64,000 nt of DNA from Symbiodinium natans (taxonomy: Eukaryota > Sar > Dinophyceae > Suessiales > Symbiodiniaceae). Numbering within the stretch: the first letter of the stretch is position 1; each line of letters begins with the position of its first letter. The stretch lies in the NCBI GenBank assembly GCA_905221605.1, contig CAJNDS010002846.1, forward strand, positions 58,501 through 122,500, in the 5' to 3' direction. The notes below the pieces were generated by a model. The model saw nothing but the letters and a program-made list of their open reading frames with translations. It was not told where the DNA came from and ran no database searches. Positions 40,611-52,755 of the stretch are shown here, piece by piece. The position numbers and the translations under genes are program-made.

Positions 40611-42360
40611 GGGCGTTTCAACAAAGTTTGTCCAGCAACTTAGGCATAGAAAGGGTGCTTCTTTTTTCTGCTAATGAGGGTATGAAGTAGGGTAAAAATT
40701 TCTCACCAATAACAGTCACATAAACCCTACTTCATATACCGCAAACCCCGCAAGAATCGGAGAATGAGGGCACCACTGGGCATAGGGTCCCCAGAATGTG
40801 TATTGTCCTGGACTTGGAGTTGTCGACGTTGGGGGTGAGAGAAAGGCTTAAAGGCACAGTAAGTTTAGGGGGTTTAGGGTTTAGGGTTTAGGGTTTAGGG
40901 CGGCTAAAACCTCTCAGCCTGATTCCTGGAGCTTGGACCCCAAACTCTAGTTCGTCGAACCTCGCAGGAGGGCTCGAGAACGCAAAGCCGCGGTTGCTGA
41001 TTGCATAAACCCTAAACCCTAAACCCTGAACCCTAAACCCTAAACCCTAAACCCTAGACCCTAAACCCTAAGCCCTAAGCCCTAAGCCCTAAACCCTAAA
41101 CCCTGGAGGTCCGAGGCCCCTGAGTCCCGAAAGTCATCGGTGCTGGTTCAGCGGGTTTCAGGTGTGCAGAGGTCGCCCATTACTTCGAAGGTGGCTTCTG
41201 GTAGAAACCCAGGGCAGGGTAGAGGGTATGAAGGTGTGTAGGGTTTGAAGCTTCTGGTATAAACCCAGGATAGGGTATAGGGTATACAGGTAGGGTTTCA
41301 AGCTGAAAGGGCCTGCAGCTGGTGGAAATACAGTGGCGCCTGTTTTTTCTCCGGCATGGCATCCGACGAGGGACTGTGCAAAGAGCCAACCGCGACGCTT
41401 GTGTTCTGCTCTGAACCGTGCAGAATCTAGACCCTAAGAGTAGTCTTGGAATAAAAGGCAAGGTGCCCTTTGTTGGGTTTATAGGGGCTCACAGAAGGGA
41501 ACCTAAGGCCCCCCCAAGAAAGGATAGGGGCCTACTCTAGGTCCTAGCAATTGTAAGCTGAGGCGATCAAAGCCTGCAAACCCGTAAGCCCCAAAACCAT
41601 TGTAGCTGCTGACCTCAAGCAATGCAAACTCCAGACCCCTGGCGAACAGCGTCCCGTCTTTGAGTAGTCTTGAGGCTAGGGCTTATCTTAAGGTAGTTAC
41701 ATTGTCCCTTCATAATCCCTCCCCCCCTAGTATTAAACGCCCCCTACCCCTAATACTAAATACCCCCTCCCCCCTCATACTGTTGTAGAACTATAAGGGG
41801 GCGGTTTTAAATATTAAGGGGTAGGGGGGGGCTTTAGAGGAAGGGATTATGGGTCCTTAATAACTTCCCTTGAGGTATACGCTGTTAGGGGGCTTCTGTG
41901 GCTTCATAGAGCTCAGGGTGGAAGGGTTAGAGTCCAGCGTTTCGCTTAAACCCTAAACCCTAAACCCTAAACCCTAAACCCCAAACCCTAAACCCTAAAC
42001 CCTAAACCCTATCCCCTAAACCCTAAACCCTAAACCCTGAACCCCTGGGTTGGTCGCGTTTCTCTTCGAGGATGCTTTGGTCGCAGCTTGCAGCTGATTC
42101 GCTGAGCTTGAGAGGCTCTTAGGGTTTAGGGTTTAGGGTTCAGGGTTTAGGGTTTGGGGCTTGCTTCTCACTCAGTTGTCCAGTAATCTGGGGGACTTAA
42201 AGGTTAACTTTTGGGAATATAAGGGGATTAGATTACCCCAAAGAGATTACAGGTTACCTACTGACTTTACTACTAGGCTCAGGTTTGCAGGATCCCTTTG
42301 CACCCTGAACCCTAAACCCTGAACCCCTGAGCCTTAAAGCACTAAAACCCTAGATCCCTC

Positions 42361-42595
42361 TTAGCTTCTTGGGCAAGCAACAAACTCAACAGGCAATGTG
42401 CGGTCTAGTGGGTCTGCAAGGATCGTTGAGATGGATGTCGATGATGAGGTTTCGCCCCGAATCTTCCACGACAGATATTCATATTGATCGCGCTCTCGCC
42501 GAACTCCTTGGAGAAGGAATATTGCCCGAATAAATGCCCTAAGCCAGCAAACAGTCAGTTTGTCTTGGTTCAGGGTCCTAATGCCGCGCACCAGC
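42361..42595 (-). CDS. Exon candidate with stop codon
   Basis: Acceptor GATTGTTGCAG, then 77 codons: LVRGIRTLNQDKLTVCWLRA ... YLSWKIRGETSSSTSISTIL, ADPLDRTLPVEFVACPRS and a TAA. Probably a terminal exon; no family recognised. Confidence 0.58.
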
Positions 42596-43049
42596 TGCAA
42601 CAATCGGGTGTTCAGTGCGTTGATTCAATCGCACACGTGTTGGGTGAAAGCACCGCGTGGATGTCGCATTCATGTGGGGACTTGCAGTGCATGGGTTCGG
42701 GGTGCCCGTACCTATCCCCCAAGGGACCTCAGGGTCCTAATTCCTTAAGTGACAAAGGGCCAGGACGATTGAAGAGTGATGGCTTCTTTGGTTTTTCTGC
42801 CCCTAAAACCCCTGAATTCGAGACTTCGCGCTGTGTCTAAAGATGTTGAGGTCCAGGGTGTAGGAGGTTAGCTAAAGGCACTCTGTTGCTAGGTTCCGTC
42901 AACGACTCTACTGACTCTATTCGAGTCTCGGGCTTTGGGGTTGTAGGGTTTTAGGGTTTAAGGTTGAAGGTTTCAGGGATTCAGGGGTCCAAGCCCTGGG
43001 CGATGCCACCACGGCCAGCGTTGCCACTTCACCCGTGCCAGGCCTCACA

Positions 43050-43127
43050 TCAAGTCATGGCCTCAAAATTCTTCCACCCTGACATCTCATCTCCCAGCGA
43101 CTCGGAGAGGGCATGTGCCCTGCAACA
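43050..43127 (-). CDS. Exon candidate with stop codon
   Basis: After GATTGTTGCAG the minus strand reads AHALSESLGDEMSGWKNFEA then MT and TGA. Confidence 0.48.
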   Translation of the reverse strand, partial: CCRAHALSESLGDEMSGWKNFEAMT

Positions 43128-43314
43128 ATCGCTGGCTGAATCACAAGTCGAGGGAACATCTGATGACCACATCTGGGATTCTCGAGCTTTTGAGCGCGCA
43201 CCAGCTACTTTCGATGGCAAGTGCTTACCCCCTAGACCTCATTTGGGGCTGCACCCTCAATCCTGGACTCAAAGGCTGGGGTTAGAGAGTTAGGGCCCAA
43301 GCTTAGGGGTTTAG

Positions 43315-43425
43315 GGTGTAGAGCTTTGCGGGGCTATGTGCAGCAATCGCTCCAAGTATACTCTGTTTGTGAACAGTGCTGGGCCACCCAAGGAGGAGTT
43401 CGAGGTGCTTGGCAGCTGCCGGAAA
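43315..43425 (-). CDS. Exon candidate
   Basis: Minus frame FPAAAKHLELLLGWPSTVHK then QSILGAIAAHSPAKLYT. Good coding character. Confidence 0.5.
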
Positions 43426-43929
43426 GGCTAGACCCAGGAGTATCCTAGGAACAAAAAAAGTGCCCTTTTTGGGTTTAGTGGCATCCTAAAACCCTAAACC
43501 CTAAAAAAGGAAATAAGGGCCGACTCCGGGTCCTAGAAGGTCCATGCGTGCTGACGTTGCGAATGTCCATGGGGTGTTTGGAAGACATACTTTCATAGGG
43601 TTTAGGGTTTAGGGTTTAGGGTTGAGGGTTGAGGGTCCTGGGGTCCAGATTCAAACCCAAAGCCACCGAAGCACGAGGCCTAGCGACATTTGGGCGGTCG
43701 AGAGGCTGTTTGGGGAACCTCCTCTACCCTCACACCCCGCCGATTCCCTAAGCCCTACAATCCCATGAAGGGAATGGGTGCCTGCAAACTCACATGCTTT
43801 CGGTCTAGGCCTCCAGGGCTTAAGCTGTCTCGGGTTTTCGGGTTCTAGAGCCTAGAGCTGAGGGTTTCAGGCGTAGGGCTCTAGGGCTTTGGGGCTTAGG
43901 GTTTAGAGTGAGGTTCCATCTTCGAATGA

Positions 43930-44015
43930 CTCAAAGTTGAATGGAGACTTCCGGAATTTTCCTCAGCTCGAAAATCCCCCAGAGACAGTTTCCTGGCGGA
44001 GACGAGTGGCGCAGC
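43930..44015 (-). CDS. Exon candidate
   Basis: After GCCAG the minus strand reads LRHSSPPGNCLWGIFELRKI then PEVSIQL. Confidence 0.42.
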
Positions 44016-44811
44016 TGGCGCGTGGCAGGCTCAGCCCTAAACCCTAAACCCTAAACCCTAGACCCTAAAACCTAAACCCTACATCCTAAACCCTAAACCC
44101 TGTTGCCCCTCAAAAGGCTCTCTAAAGCAAGGGATGGCCCTTCGAACTTGCTGAAAAAACTACTTCTCAATATGATTCTCTTAAACCAAAATTAGGGTTT
44201 AGGGTTTAGGGTTTAGGGGAACAGAAAAATTCCAACGACCTTGCGTAGCAGGTATACGGGAGGGAGCTATCCTGAACTTGCCTAGATCATCCGACAAGAG
44301 GGAAGATCAAAGCTCTTAGTACCCCGAAGGCCCTGAGCCTCAGGGTAATAGTGGTCATGGTTGACATTGTCATACCCTAAACCCTAAACCCTAAACCCTA
44401 AACCCTATACCCCAAACCCCAAACCCCAAACCCTAAACCCTAAACCCTAAACCCAAAGGGGTGGTTCAGGCCGTTGCCAACCAACTCTTAAGCTTCGCGG
44501 AAGCAGGTAACCTTGAGCAACTGCGCCACGCACGCAGCTTTTTGTCTGAGACAATTCTGTAGGGCTGTGGTGGCCTGTGGATGCAGGCCTGCAACCTAAA
44601 CCCGAAAACCCCTAGTCATCCTAAGAGCGAGCGACGCCATCTTATCCCAAAATCCTCAAATCTCAAGTTTGAAGCGCTTACGAGTGGATTCAGGGTTATG
44701 AGTTTAACCTTGTACCTGAAACCCTAAACTCTAAACCCCAAACCCTGAACCCTAAACCCTAAACCCTAATTTAGGCAGCTTCCCGGAGGAAAGGGTCTAC
44801 AGGTAGTTAGC

Positions 44812-44927
44812 TTTCTCCATGTAGACCCGTATGTGTGCATTCAGTTTGTTTAGCACGTTGGTGAAAAGTGACTTCGATGCCCCCACCAGCACAAGATACG
44901 CAAAGCACGGCCGGAGGTTTTCTCCCA
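44812..44927 (-). CDS. Exon candidate
   Basis: Minus frame LRPCFAYLVLVGASKSLFTN then VLNKLNAHIRVYMEKANYL. Strong coding character; downstream of the SelT stop, so part of the next gene. Confidence 0.56.
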
Positions 44928-45464
44928 TCCTAGGGTACTTGCATGGTCCCTTGGTATGGGCCCTTCCGCTGGGGGGGCTCAGGTCTTAGACTCTTAGATT
45001 CCCCCTCTGATGTTCAGAACTTCGGGTGAAACCCACAGCCTAGGTGGGAAAGAGTTCTTTTAGACAAAAGCAATCAGTATTCCTCTTTCTTGCCATTACC
45101 ATTAATATGATTGTCTTGTACCATATTTTTGCTTACTTAGTGCAACAACTAGTATGAGCAAACGCTTTCAAGACCAAAAACCAAAAGACTGGAGTTCTCA
45201 GTCCTAGGCCACAAAATGGTTTGTGGACCAACCCACCCGCAGCTATCCGAGCCTGCTTTGGATGGGTATTCTGCAAGGCTCGTGAAAGTTTATCAGCATT
45301 ACATTGGCTACCCTAAACCCTAAACCCTAAACCCTAGACCCTAAACCTGCTCTATCGGACCCTCCACCCTTCACGCAAGATTCTAGCTCTGTTTAGAAAG
45401 CTGTAGGCAGGTCTATGTATTGCCGCCAAGTGCGGCACCCCAAGGGGGTGCATTGTGGTATGCG

Positions 45465-45518
45465 TTAGGCCTGCATCACAATGTTCACGCCCGCGCTCGC
45501 AAAGCCCTGAATCAAGTC
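45465..45518 (-). CDS. SelT last exon
   Basis: Encodes DLIQGFASAGVNIVMQA and TAA. Acceptor CTGCAG; the intron is GA-AG with GAA/GAC at its two ends. It completes the C-terminal helix of the family. Confidence 0.85.
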   Translation of the reverse strand, partial: DLIQGFASAGVNIVMQA

Positions 45519-48500
45519 CTGCAGAGTTGGTTGCAGAATTATGTCAGGTCTAGGGTTGGTGGAGTCACCCTAAACCCTAAACCCTAAACCTGGCATGAAA
45601 CTTGAACGTGGCATGTTGCTTCATGGGTTCCGCTTCACAGCTTTCTCGTCAAGGGCTGGGTCCCTGCCCGCAAACCCTAGATGCCAAACCCTGAACCCTG
45701 TAGGGTACCGCAGCTCAAAAGCCCCAACCCCCATGTGCAGCACAAGGTACTCAGGAACCAAACATCCCCCACCCCCCCCCCCCCCCCCCCCACCCCCCTA
45801 AACCCTAAACCCTAAACCCTAGACCCTAACAAAATCCTAAGCCAGATGATTCAACCTGCGAGTCGGCAAGCTCTCAACAAGTAAATAAAACTCCCTGCAG
45901 CCCACTGAGACCCCAAAGCTGTAGGCTAAAATTTACAACCCCATAAATCTCTCAACTCCTTATGCCCCAACCCCTCAACCCGGAGGTTTTAGGGCTGAGG
46001 GCTCAGGGGTCGAACAACTGAGTTGCTGAGTTCCTAAGCCCCCCAAAACGTTTACACTTTCAGTTCTACTAGGGGATTATGGTACCCCAAAAAAGTGTAA
46101 AGTGTACTCACTCAGCTACTAAGTCAACATGGCGGCGCTTCCTGGAGATTCGGGCTCCGCTTGGCGGCCATGGTGGACCAAACAAGCTCGTCGCCCACAT
46201 AGATTTCGAACCTGGCGAGCTTAGGGTTTAGGGTTTAGGGCTTAGGTCCCTTGGCGCGTATGGGGCTTTACTTTCATAGGGGCCCAAATTATAGATTTCC
46301 AAGTAGTAAGATCGCCCGTGTAGTAAGGACCCCAATTAGGTACCCCGAGTTCGGAAACCCCCTCATATTCTTATACTTGGAGGTTCATGGATAGTCATAC
46401 GTGGTCACAAGTAGGAGAATAACTATAACAAAGCCTATGCGGAACCTGACTGAGGGTCTAACTTAAAACTACCCATGAACCGCGGGCACTTGAGTTGAGG
46501 AGCTTGATCGTCCGGTTTAGAGTTCAGGGTTTGTGCTTTCTTTATGGTTGGGGGTCTAGGGCTTCAGGGTTTTTGGGCTTGGGAAGTTTGAGAACCATTG
46601 AAAGAGCTTGAGGGTAGGTTGCTGATGCTGGGCCATTCACAAATTTCACTGCTGCAGCTGTCAACAAAAAGTTAAGTAGCTGGTGTACTTCAGCCTCACC
46701 CCGGATCCCTCCAGAGGAGGCCCTAAAGCTCTCAACCTTCGGATCCCCAACTCCCTATCTCCTGAGAGCGTGACGCGTTGGTCTTGGTGAGGGCACCAGC
46801 CACCATGTTCGTCCTCAGCTCATCATGTCAGGGATGGGGGGGGGGAGGGGCTGTTAAAGGCTGAGGGGTTAAGGTTTTGGGCGGTCATGTAACAACAGCC
46901 TTAACTTAGAACCACCCCCCCCCCCCCCCCCCCAACCCCTTGTAGGGTTCATCGGGCGGCATACTTTGGAAACCTTCGCCCAAAAGCCCCTGAACAACCC
47001 CATTGTCTCCTTCGCTAAAGTGCAGTAGGCCCCAGAAGGGCAAAGAATCTAACTTCACATAAAAACTACGGCATTAACTACCTGTAACCATAACATGTAG
47101 TACGGGTGCCCCCTTTTGCCGGTGGGCTACTGAAAAATGAAATCCTGAACCCCCAAAAGGGTAAAAGCTACCACAAGAATGCAGCCTAGCCGACACGGTT
47201 TGCAGGTCCGCCACGAATCCTAAACCCTACAGCCCCGCCCGATTGCCCTAAACCTCCGCTTCTTTTAGGGTTTTCAGGATTAGGGTTTAGGGTTTCTTGT
47301 TGAGCCTTATTCCCCCCCCCCCCCTCGCCCCCCCTTCAAGCGGCTTAGGATGCCCGGGTGAGGCCTTCAAGAACGCAAGCGACAGGATTTCAGGGAGAAT
47401 CCTAGGCTTTGAGGTTTGGGGGCAGGGGTTTAGGGCCGAGCCCTCACCATCATGACGTGGGGCCTAAACCGTCTACATCCCAAGCCCTACGCCCCCCCAA
47501 GTTTAGGGTTTAGGGTTTAGGGTTTAGGGTTTAGGGATGCCTGCAGCCTCAGACTTCCTCTTACATCCTCAGACTGCAAAGGATGCGAAGAGACGAATCC
47601 CCGGACTCTTGCCCACGGCTAGGGGGTCATTGGGCATGGGGTGGCCCTGGGCCCCGCACACCATGAACAGGCCGAAGATGGATGACATCTTGTTGTCGCG
47701 AATCTTGGTTTCGGGTTTAGGGTTCAGGGTTTAGGGTTTCATTGTTTAGGGGTTACATTCTTAGAGGGCCTACTCTCAGCCCTGAACCCAAAAAGTTCTA
47801 AAGAGTTTGATCAAGGGTTCCAAGTGTGGGCCCTTAAGCTGGGTCCCTTGATATATACCCACTATGTACACTACACAGAATCAGGGTCTATACTTCGGAT
47901 CCCTATAGAAACGGGTAACCGTACGAAGGGCCCATGGTTCCAACCTTCGACTGCTGAGAGGTCTCCGAAGGGCTTGTGAAAGGCTTAGCTAACAGAGGAT
48001 CTAGAGTCAACAACCACGTAGTGCTGTCGGGTATGCAGCGATGTTAACGTTGACCCGGAGAAGTGGAATCCCGAACCCCCTAGCACTAGGCCCCGAACCC
48101 TAAAGCCCCAGTCCCTGCGCCAAACCCTGCACGCTGAACTATGTTGGCTTCCGAGATAGTTTATAGTTTCCTTCTTAGTTTTGTAAGGGATCCTATATAT
48201 ACATGCTTTCAACGGATTTCAAGGCCAACAATGCTAAGCCTACTTCTCCGATTTTTAGGGGTACCTTCTGGAAATTCCTGATTTTAAGGGAATCCCACTA
48301 TTTGGGGGTGTATATTAGGGGTCCCTTATTGCCATTTGGGGGTCTATGTTATGTAGGGGGCCCCCTTAGTTTCGTAAACCCCAAATCAAGGCCCCGAGCT
48401 GGCTCGGGTAAGCTGTCGCCCACAAGCATGAGCATGCCTTCGACAGGCTTGCGCAACAAGTGGGGGGGTGTCTGAATAAAGGGGTACCCTCCTAGTTGTC

Positions 48501-50088
48501 CGGTTTTCAAGGGGATTCTACTATATTTGGGGGTACACAGGGGTGCCCCCATTCTTGGGAAACCCCCAAGTAGCTTTCGAGCAGTTTGTGACAACATACG
48601 AAAAAGGCCTTTTCAACTCGACTTGGTCGAAAATTGCATGGCGCTTACGGAGGGCTAATATTGGTGGTTGTTTTTGGCCAGTCGGGAACCGGTGGGCCCG
48701 GTGGAATTAGAAACAACAGTTTAAGGCAGTTGGTCGAGGCCACTTCAGGCAAAAGTCTTACGATCTTACGTCGCTACAGCCACACAAAGGCTCCCTTTGG
48801 CATAGTTGTTCGGCTGGACCTTCCAACTCCGAAAAAAACTCAGGCTAGGGATTGCCACAGTTAGGAAGGAAATATGTTTGATTGGATTGAGGGTTCAGAA
48901 CCGGCTTTAAGGAAACACATTGCCGCAATTTCTCTATTTCATAGGAAGAGTGAGGTCAAGGGCAAGGACCGGCGTCAAACAGTGGGGTAGACTCGCCCAG
49001 TAAGTAGTCATCTGCATTTTCGGCAGCTGAGGGTCAAGCCAACTCCAACGTCAACCCAGACGAAAGGCAAGTGCATGGCAAATGCGGGGCACGCGCCTAT
49101 GAGCAAAATCTGCATCACGCTAACCTTGGCTGATGGGGGTGCCGGGAACTAGGTGCTCACTTGGAAGTTCATAGGCACTTATCACCCGAGTTCTAACTGC
49201 ACTTATAAGCCCCCCTTAAGTCCCCTAAGTAGGTTGCAAGAAGCATTGAAGTTGGGGTTATAAGTACCCGTAAACCTTTTGCAGGGTTTGGTGACATGAT
49301 ATGCCCGTATGCCAGGTCCTAGCACCGAAGCATCAAATCAATCGCCTGTATGTCTATGCCTGAAAAGCGTGAGCGTTTGTGCAAGGAAGGGCAGCGACAG
49401 AACTCCCTACGCAGAGTGCCCTACACATGAGCATGCTGGCAGCTGTGCTAGAGGGCCTAGCACCTTAGGCTTCAATGGCGGGTCAGGGCGCTCGCAGGGA
49501 TCCCTCAAACTCAAGCACTTTTGGACTCCAGGTTTAGAATCCGTACCGGGGTTCGGGTTTGGGGTTCAGGGTTAGGGTTGAGGGACAATTCGGGAGTGTC
49601 CAAGGAAAGCTTGCGCTATGAAAGGAGTCGGGGTGAAAGGATGCGGCCGAAACAGGTTCAATGCTGTTCAGGCTTCGAAACCCAAGAGTATGCAAACCTT
49701 GCAAACGGCAGGCTTATAGATCCGCAATGTTCAGGCTTGCGGAAAGCTTGAAAGGTTGCAGTTGCCTTTTAAAAGAGCTAAGTACGCAACTCCTCTGCCC
49801 GGTGTGTACACCCCGAACCATGCCAAGAAACACGGATTTCTGGGCAAAAAACGAAAAGAAGTGTCCTGCTCACCAAGACCACCTGTGACATCGTGCGGCA
49901 AGCTCCGAAAATTTCAAACCCTAAGCCCTAAGCCCTAAACCCTAAACCCTAAACCAGCCCTAGGCCGTAACATCCAGCCCAGGTGCAATGTTCGCGTAGA
50001 ACTGGAAGAGTGGTGGTGCGGGGTAGCCAGCAGGAGTCACATTCAGCGGGACCGACGCGCGGCTTTGGATCAGCTGGGCTATCCTTGA
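45465..50088 (-). CDS. SELENOT: Selenoprotein T family (Rdx fold) gene, 7 exons recognised
   Basis: SelT-family proteins are thioredoxin-like redox proteins of the ER membrane. Seven in-frame exons, listed separately, give in order: the segment after the redox motif with NVTPAGYPAPPLFQFYAN, a hydrophobic helix (VMQILLIG, MLMLVG), RDNKMSSIFGLFMVTNMVAG, FEIYVGDELVWS, and SPNLQ-DLIQGF to a TAA at 45465-45467. Order, phases and the F-E-I-x-V-x-x-x-x-V-W-S motif match the family. The N-terminal exon with the signal sequence and the C-x-x-C/U motif was not found upstream of 50088, so selenocysteine versus cysteine is open. Inverted-repeat elements and telomere-like arrays fill the introns. The minus strand agrees with the CDPK gene. 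Confidence 0.85.
46015..46118. mobile_element. TAGCTGAGT-family element in a SelT intron
   Basis: Same terminal repeats and inner sequence as 15197-15322 but without telomere-like units; it serves as the empty counterpart. Confidence 0.72.
46142..46211 (-). CDS. SelT exon f: FEIYVG...VWS
   Basis: Encodes FEIYVGDELVWSTMAAKR then SPNLQ, the most conserved C-terminal strand pair of the Rdx/SelT family. Acceptor GCCAG, donor GA. An inverted-repeat element starts 23 bases into the intron. Confidence 0.9.
46775..46813 (-). CDS. SelT exon e
   Basis: Encodes TNMVAGALTKTN and part of A, corresponding to the N-M-I-E-N-x-x-x-x-x-G-A-F region. Acceptor GCTGAG, donor GT; joins exon f to give TKTNAFEIYV. 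Confidence 0.83.
47660..47703 (-). CDS. SelT exon d
   Basis: Encodes IRDNKMSSIFGLFM; the family has a W....ENK segment followed by a hydrophobic run here. Acceptor CCAAG, donor GT, phase 2. Confidence 0.82.
48400..48437 (-). CDS. SelT exon c
   Basis: Encodes GMLMLVGDSLPEP, continuing the hydrophobic helix in phase. Acceptor TCGAAG; the donor was chosen as GC at 48399 but could be a few bases further on. Copies of one inverted-repeat family lie on both sides (48245-48384 and 48470-48572). Confidence 0.72.
49097..49124 (-). CDS. SelT exon b (28 bases)
   Basis: Encodes VSVMQILLI, the start of the hydrophobic helix. Acceptor GCCAAG, donor GC, phase 1. Confidence 0.78.
49987..50088 (-). CDS. SelT exon a
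   Basis: Encodes SRIAQLIQSRASVPLNVTPA then GYPAPPLFQFYANI, matching the family region that follows the redox motif (Q.........V.PA.YP.P). Acceptor ACAAG (start could be 50083). Donor GC at 49986-49985. Confidence 0.85.
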
Positions 50089-52004
50089 CTTGTAGGGTTT
50101 AGGGTTTAGGGTTTAGGGTCTAGGGTCTAGGGTCTAGGGTCTAGGGTCTAGGGTGTAGGGTTTAGGGTTTAGGGTTTAGGGTTTAGGGTTTAGGGGCGAG
50201 GTGTCAAGTGTGGTTGCATCATGCGGCAGCTGTCCGAGGTGTGATGTGGACAAATTAGTGGGATGAGGCTGGAACAACAGGTGTGGGACCTCCGGGCGGA
50301 AGAACAAAGAATGGAACAAAGATCGCACTCTTCTCGTTGCTATTGAAGCGCTCGGAATTGGAGTTCAGCGCACATCTGAAGTAACTTTCTGGCAGACCTC
50401 GTACATTAACCCTCAGAAATGGCCTGGGCATGTCTCAGATCTACCTCAAGAGCTCAAGACCCTACTAGCTCCCAGGTTACTTGCATAAGAAACCCCCTCG
50501 GGATTATGGCCTGAAAATACAGAAAAGGCACAGAAGGCTTTGGGGCTCGTAAGGCTCAGGGGCCCACTCTCCCAACGTTAGTAGTACATCTGTGAAACCC
50601 TAAGCCGCAAGTTCACTAAATCAGTGCAAGCTGCTGGTTGAATAGCCCGTTTGTGCCTGCCAAGGGCAGGATTCTGCACCATCTGTATAGCTGGCTCTCG
50701 AAGCTATGGCCCCTTCGGCACCCTACAAAAAGACCACGCGGTAATTCACACAGAACTAGCCATATGGATAGACACACATGTACACATAGGTAAGGGCCTA
50801 TAGGGCTTTTGAGATGAGAGCTCTTTCCGGGCTGCAGTTTAGTAAGGGGGTTCAAGGTTCAGGCTGAGCTCCGCGGGATTGAAGTGGGCATTGGTCTAGA
50901 ATAGGGGTGCTCGTCCGTATTTTGGTCTAGAACCCCGTCAGAAGGGTACACCCTTGCCCTTGGGCATCTTCCGCTGGAAATCGCGTGACGGTAAACGGTA
51001 TGCAGCTGGGGTGTTTCAGGGATTGGGGAGTGTCTGGCTGGCGGTGTGGAGTTTAGGGTTTAGGGTTTAGGGTTTGGGGTTTGGGGTTTAGGGTTTAGGG
51101 TTGAGGGTTGAGGGTTGAGGGTCGAGACACAAACTCCCAAGACCCTGCTGGAACACCTCAACTCAAAGCTGCGAAGAACTTTGTTCCAAACGCCATTCAA
51201 ACAAAAAACAACAAAAACCCTGGAAATCCCTCCAAAAACCCTAAACCCTAAACCCTAAACCCTGAACCCTGAACCCTGAACCCTGAAGAACCCTAAACCC
51301 CCCACCTCAGCTCTGGCAAAACTGGATGGTGCAAACCTCACCGAGCTTAAGGCTTCGGGGCGCCAGGACCAGTAAATCCTTCAACTTTAGGTCCCTTCTA
51401 CCGGTGCTTCAGCTTTAGGGTTTTGGGGTTTGGGGATAGATCCCCCTTTTCGAAAAAAAGAGGAGGTCTCACAAAATGCGAGATTCCCTTTGGGGGGTGT
51501 TCCTATGATCAGCTTTAGGTCCTTAAAACAAAAACATTCCGGTGTACGCCCTCTCAAGAGACTTCTCCGGCTGTGGGCCTGGAGGTCGTGTAGGATGTGA
51601 TGGCTGGTGTTTCTGGAGGTCTGGAGATGGCTATTGAAGGCCCACAAGGGGCTCAGAACTTCCGATCAGCCCCAATTTGAGGTAGCTCCTGGGCTCTTCT
51701 GTGTCCAGCTGTGAGAGTTGAGACCCCAAATTTGTTTCTGAAGGGGTTTGGGCTCAGGATCTTGCGTCTGCCGTGCAAGCCCAACCCCTGAATCGAAGCC
51801 CTAAACCCTAAACCCTAAACCCTAAACCCTAGAACCCTCTGCTGCGCTCTCCAGGTCCATGTCCAGGGCAGGGACGCTCTTCGGGGCGGATGGCGCCGGG
51901 ACGATGTGCTCGGCCCAAAGGGAATCCTCGGGCATTTTGGGGCTTTAGGGCTCATGATGCAAATACAAACGATACTATTGCTGACTTCTTTTGTAATCAA
52001 ATTG

Positions 52005-52170
52005 TAAGAGTAAGAGTAAGAGTAAGAGTAGGAGTAGGAGTAAGAGTAAGAGTAAGAGTAAGAGTAAGAGTAAGAGTAAGAGTAAGAGTAAGAGTAAGAG
52101 TAAGAGTAAGAGTAAGAGTAAGAGTAAGAGTAAGAGTAAGAGTAAGAGTAAGAGTAAGAGTAAGAGTAAG
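52005..52170. repeat. (TAAGAG)n hexanucleotide, about 27 units
   Basis: Nearly perfect TAAGAG units. The Ser-Tyr, Arg-Val and Leu-Thr dipeptide frames across it are artefacts. Confidence 0.95.
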
Positions 52171-52187
52171 GGTTCTTGGTTGGTTTG

Positions 52188-52275
52188 TTGGATGGCCCCA
52201 AAACTTGTCGAGCCGGTTCCACGTGACCTTGATTTCCTTCAAAGCATACCTCAACGTCTGAAGCTCTGAAGAAAC
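52188..52275 (-). CDS. Exon candidate
   Basis: After TTTCTTCAG the minus strand reads ELQTLRYALKEIKVTWNRLD then KFW, a coiled or helical segment. It abuts the (TAAGAG)n tract. Confidence 0.52.
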
Positions 52276-52360
52276 CAAGCTTCAAGCAGTGCGGGCTAAA
52301 AAAACTAACTAGCCGTAACAGAATCAACAACAAGGGAGCAAACAGCCACAATAGCAACAA

Positions 52361-52480
52361 AACCCTAAACCCTAAACCCTAAACCCTAAACCCTAAACCC
52401 TAAACCCTAAACCCTAAACCCTAAACCCTAAACCCTAAACCCTACACCCTAAACCGTAAACCATAAACCCTATAACCTTA
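52361..52480. repeat. CCCTAAA array
   Basis: About twelve perfect units, then decaying variants (CCCTACA, CCGTAAA, CCATAAA). Confidence 0.93.
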
Positions 52481-52755
52481 TAACCCTAAACCGCCAGCCA
52501 TAAACTTTTGACTCGGGACAGCCCGCACTGGCGATGCTGAGTGCCTTACGTACCAGCCCAGCAAGCTCCCTCCATTCATCACGTCGCTTTGCCTGTTGGG
52601 TTTAGGGTTCAGGGTTTAGGGTTTAGGCTTTAGGGTGGCTGCTGCGTCGATGACTTCGGGCAAGGGAGCCCCCGATCCCCTAATTTGGTTTAGGGCGACA
52701 AACACCCCTAAACATTCCACCTTACACCATACAGCAACGAAGAACTCATGCGTGG

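Noticed and set aside
42484-42840. 118-codon plus-strand frame
   Set aside because: Largely antisense to the better-supported minus exon at 42361-42595.
51815-52360. 181-codon frame with a long Ser-Tyr dipeptide run, and the Arg-Val and Leu-Thr frames over the same place
   Set aside because: Produced entirely by the (TAAGAG)n hexanucleotide; all six frames are open because the unit has no stop in several phases.
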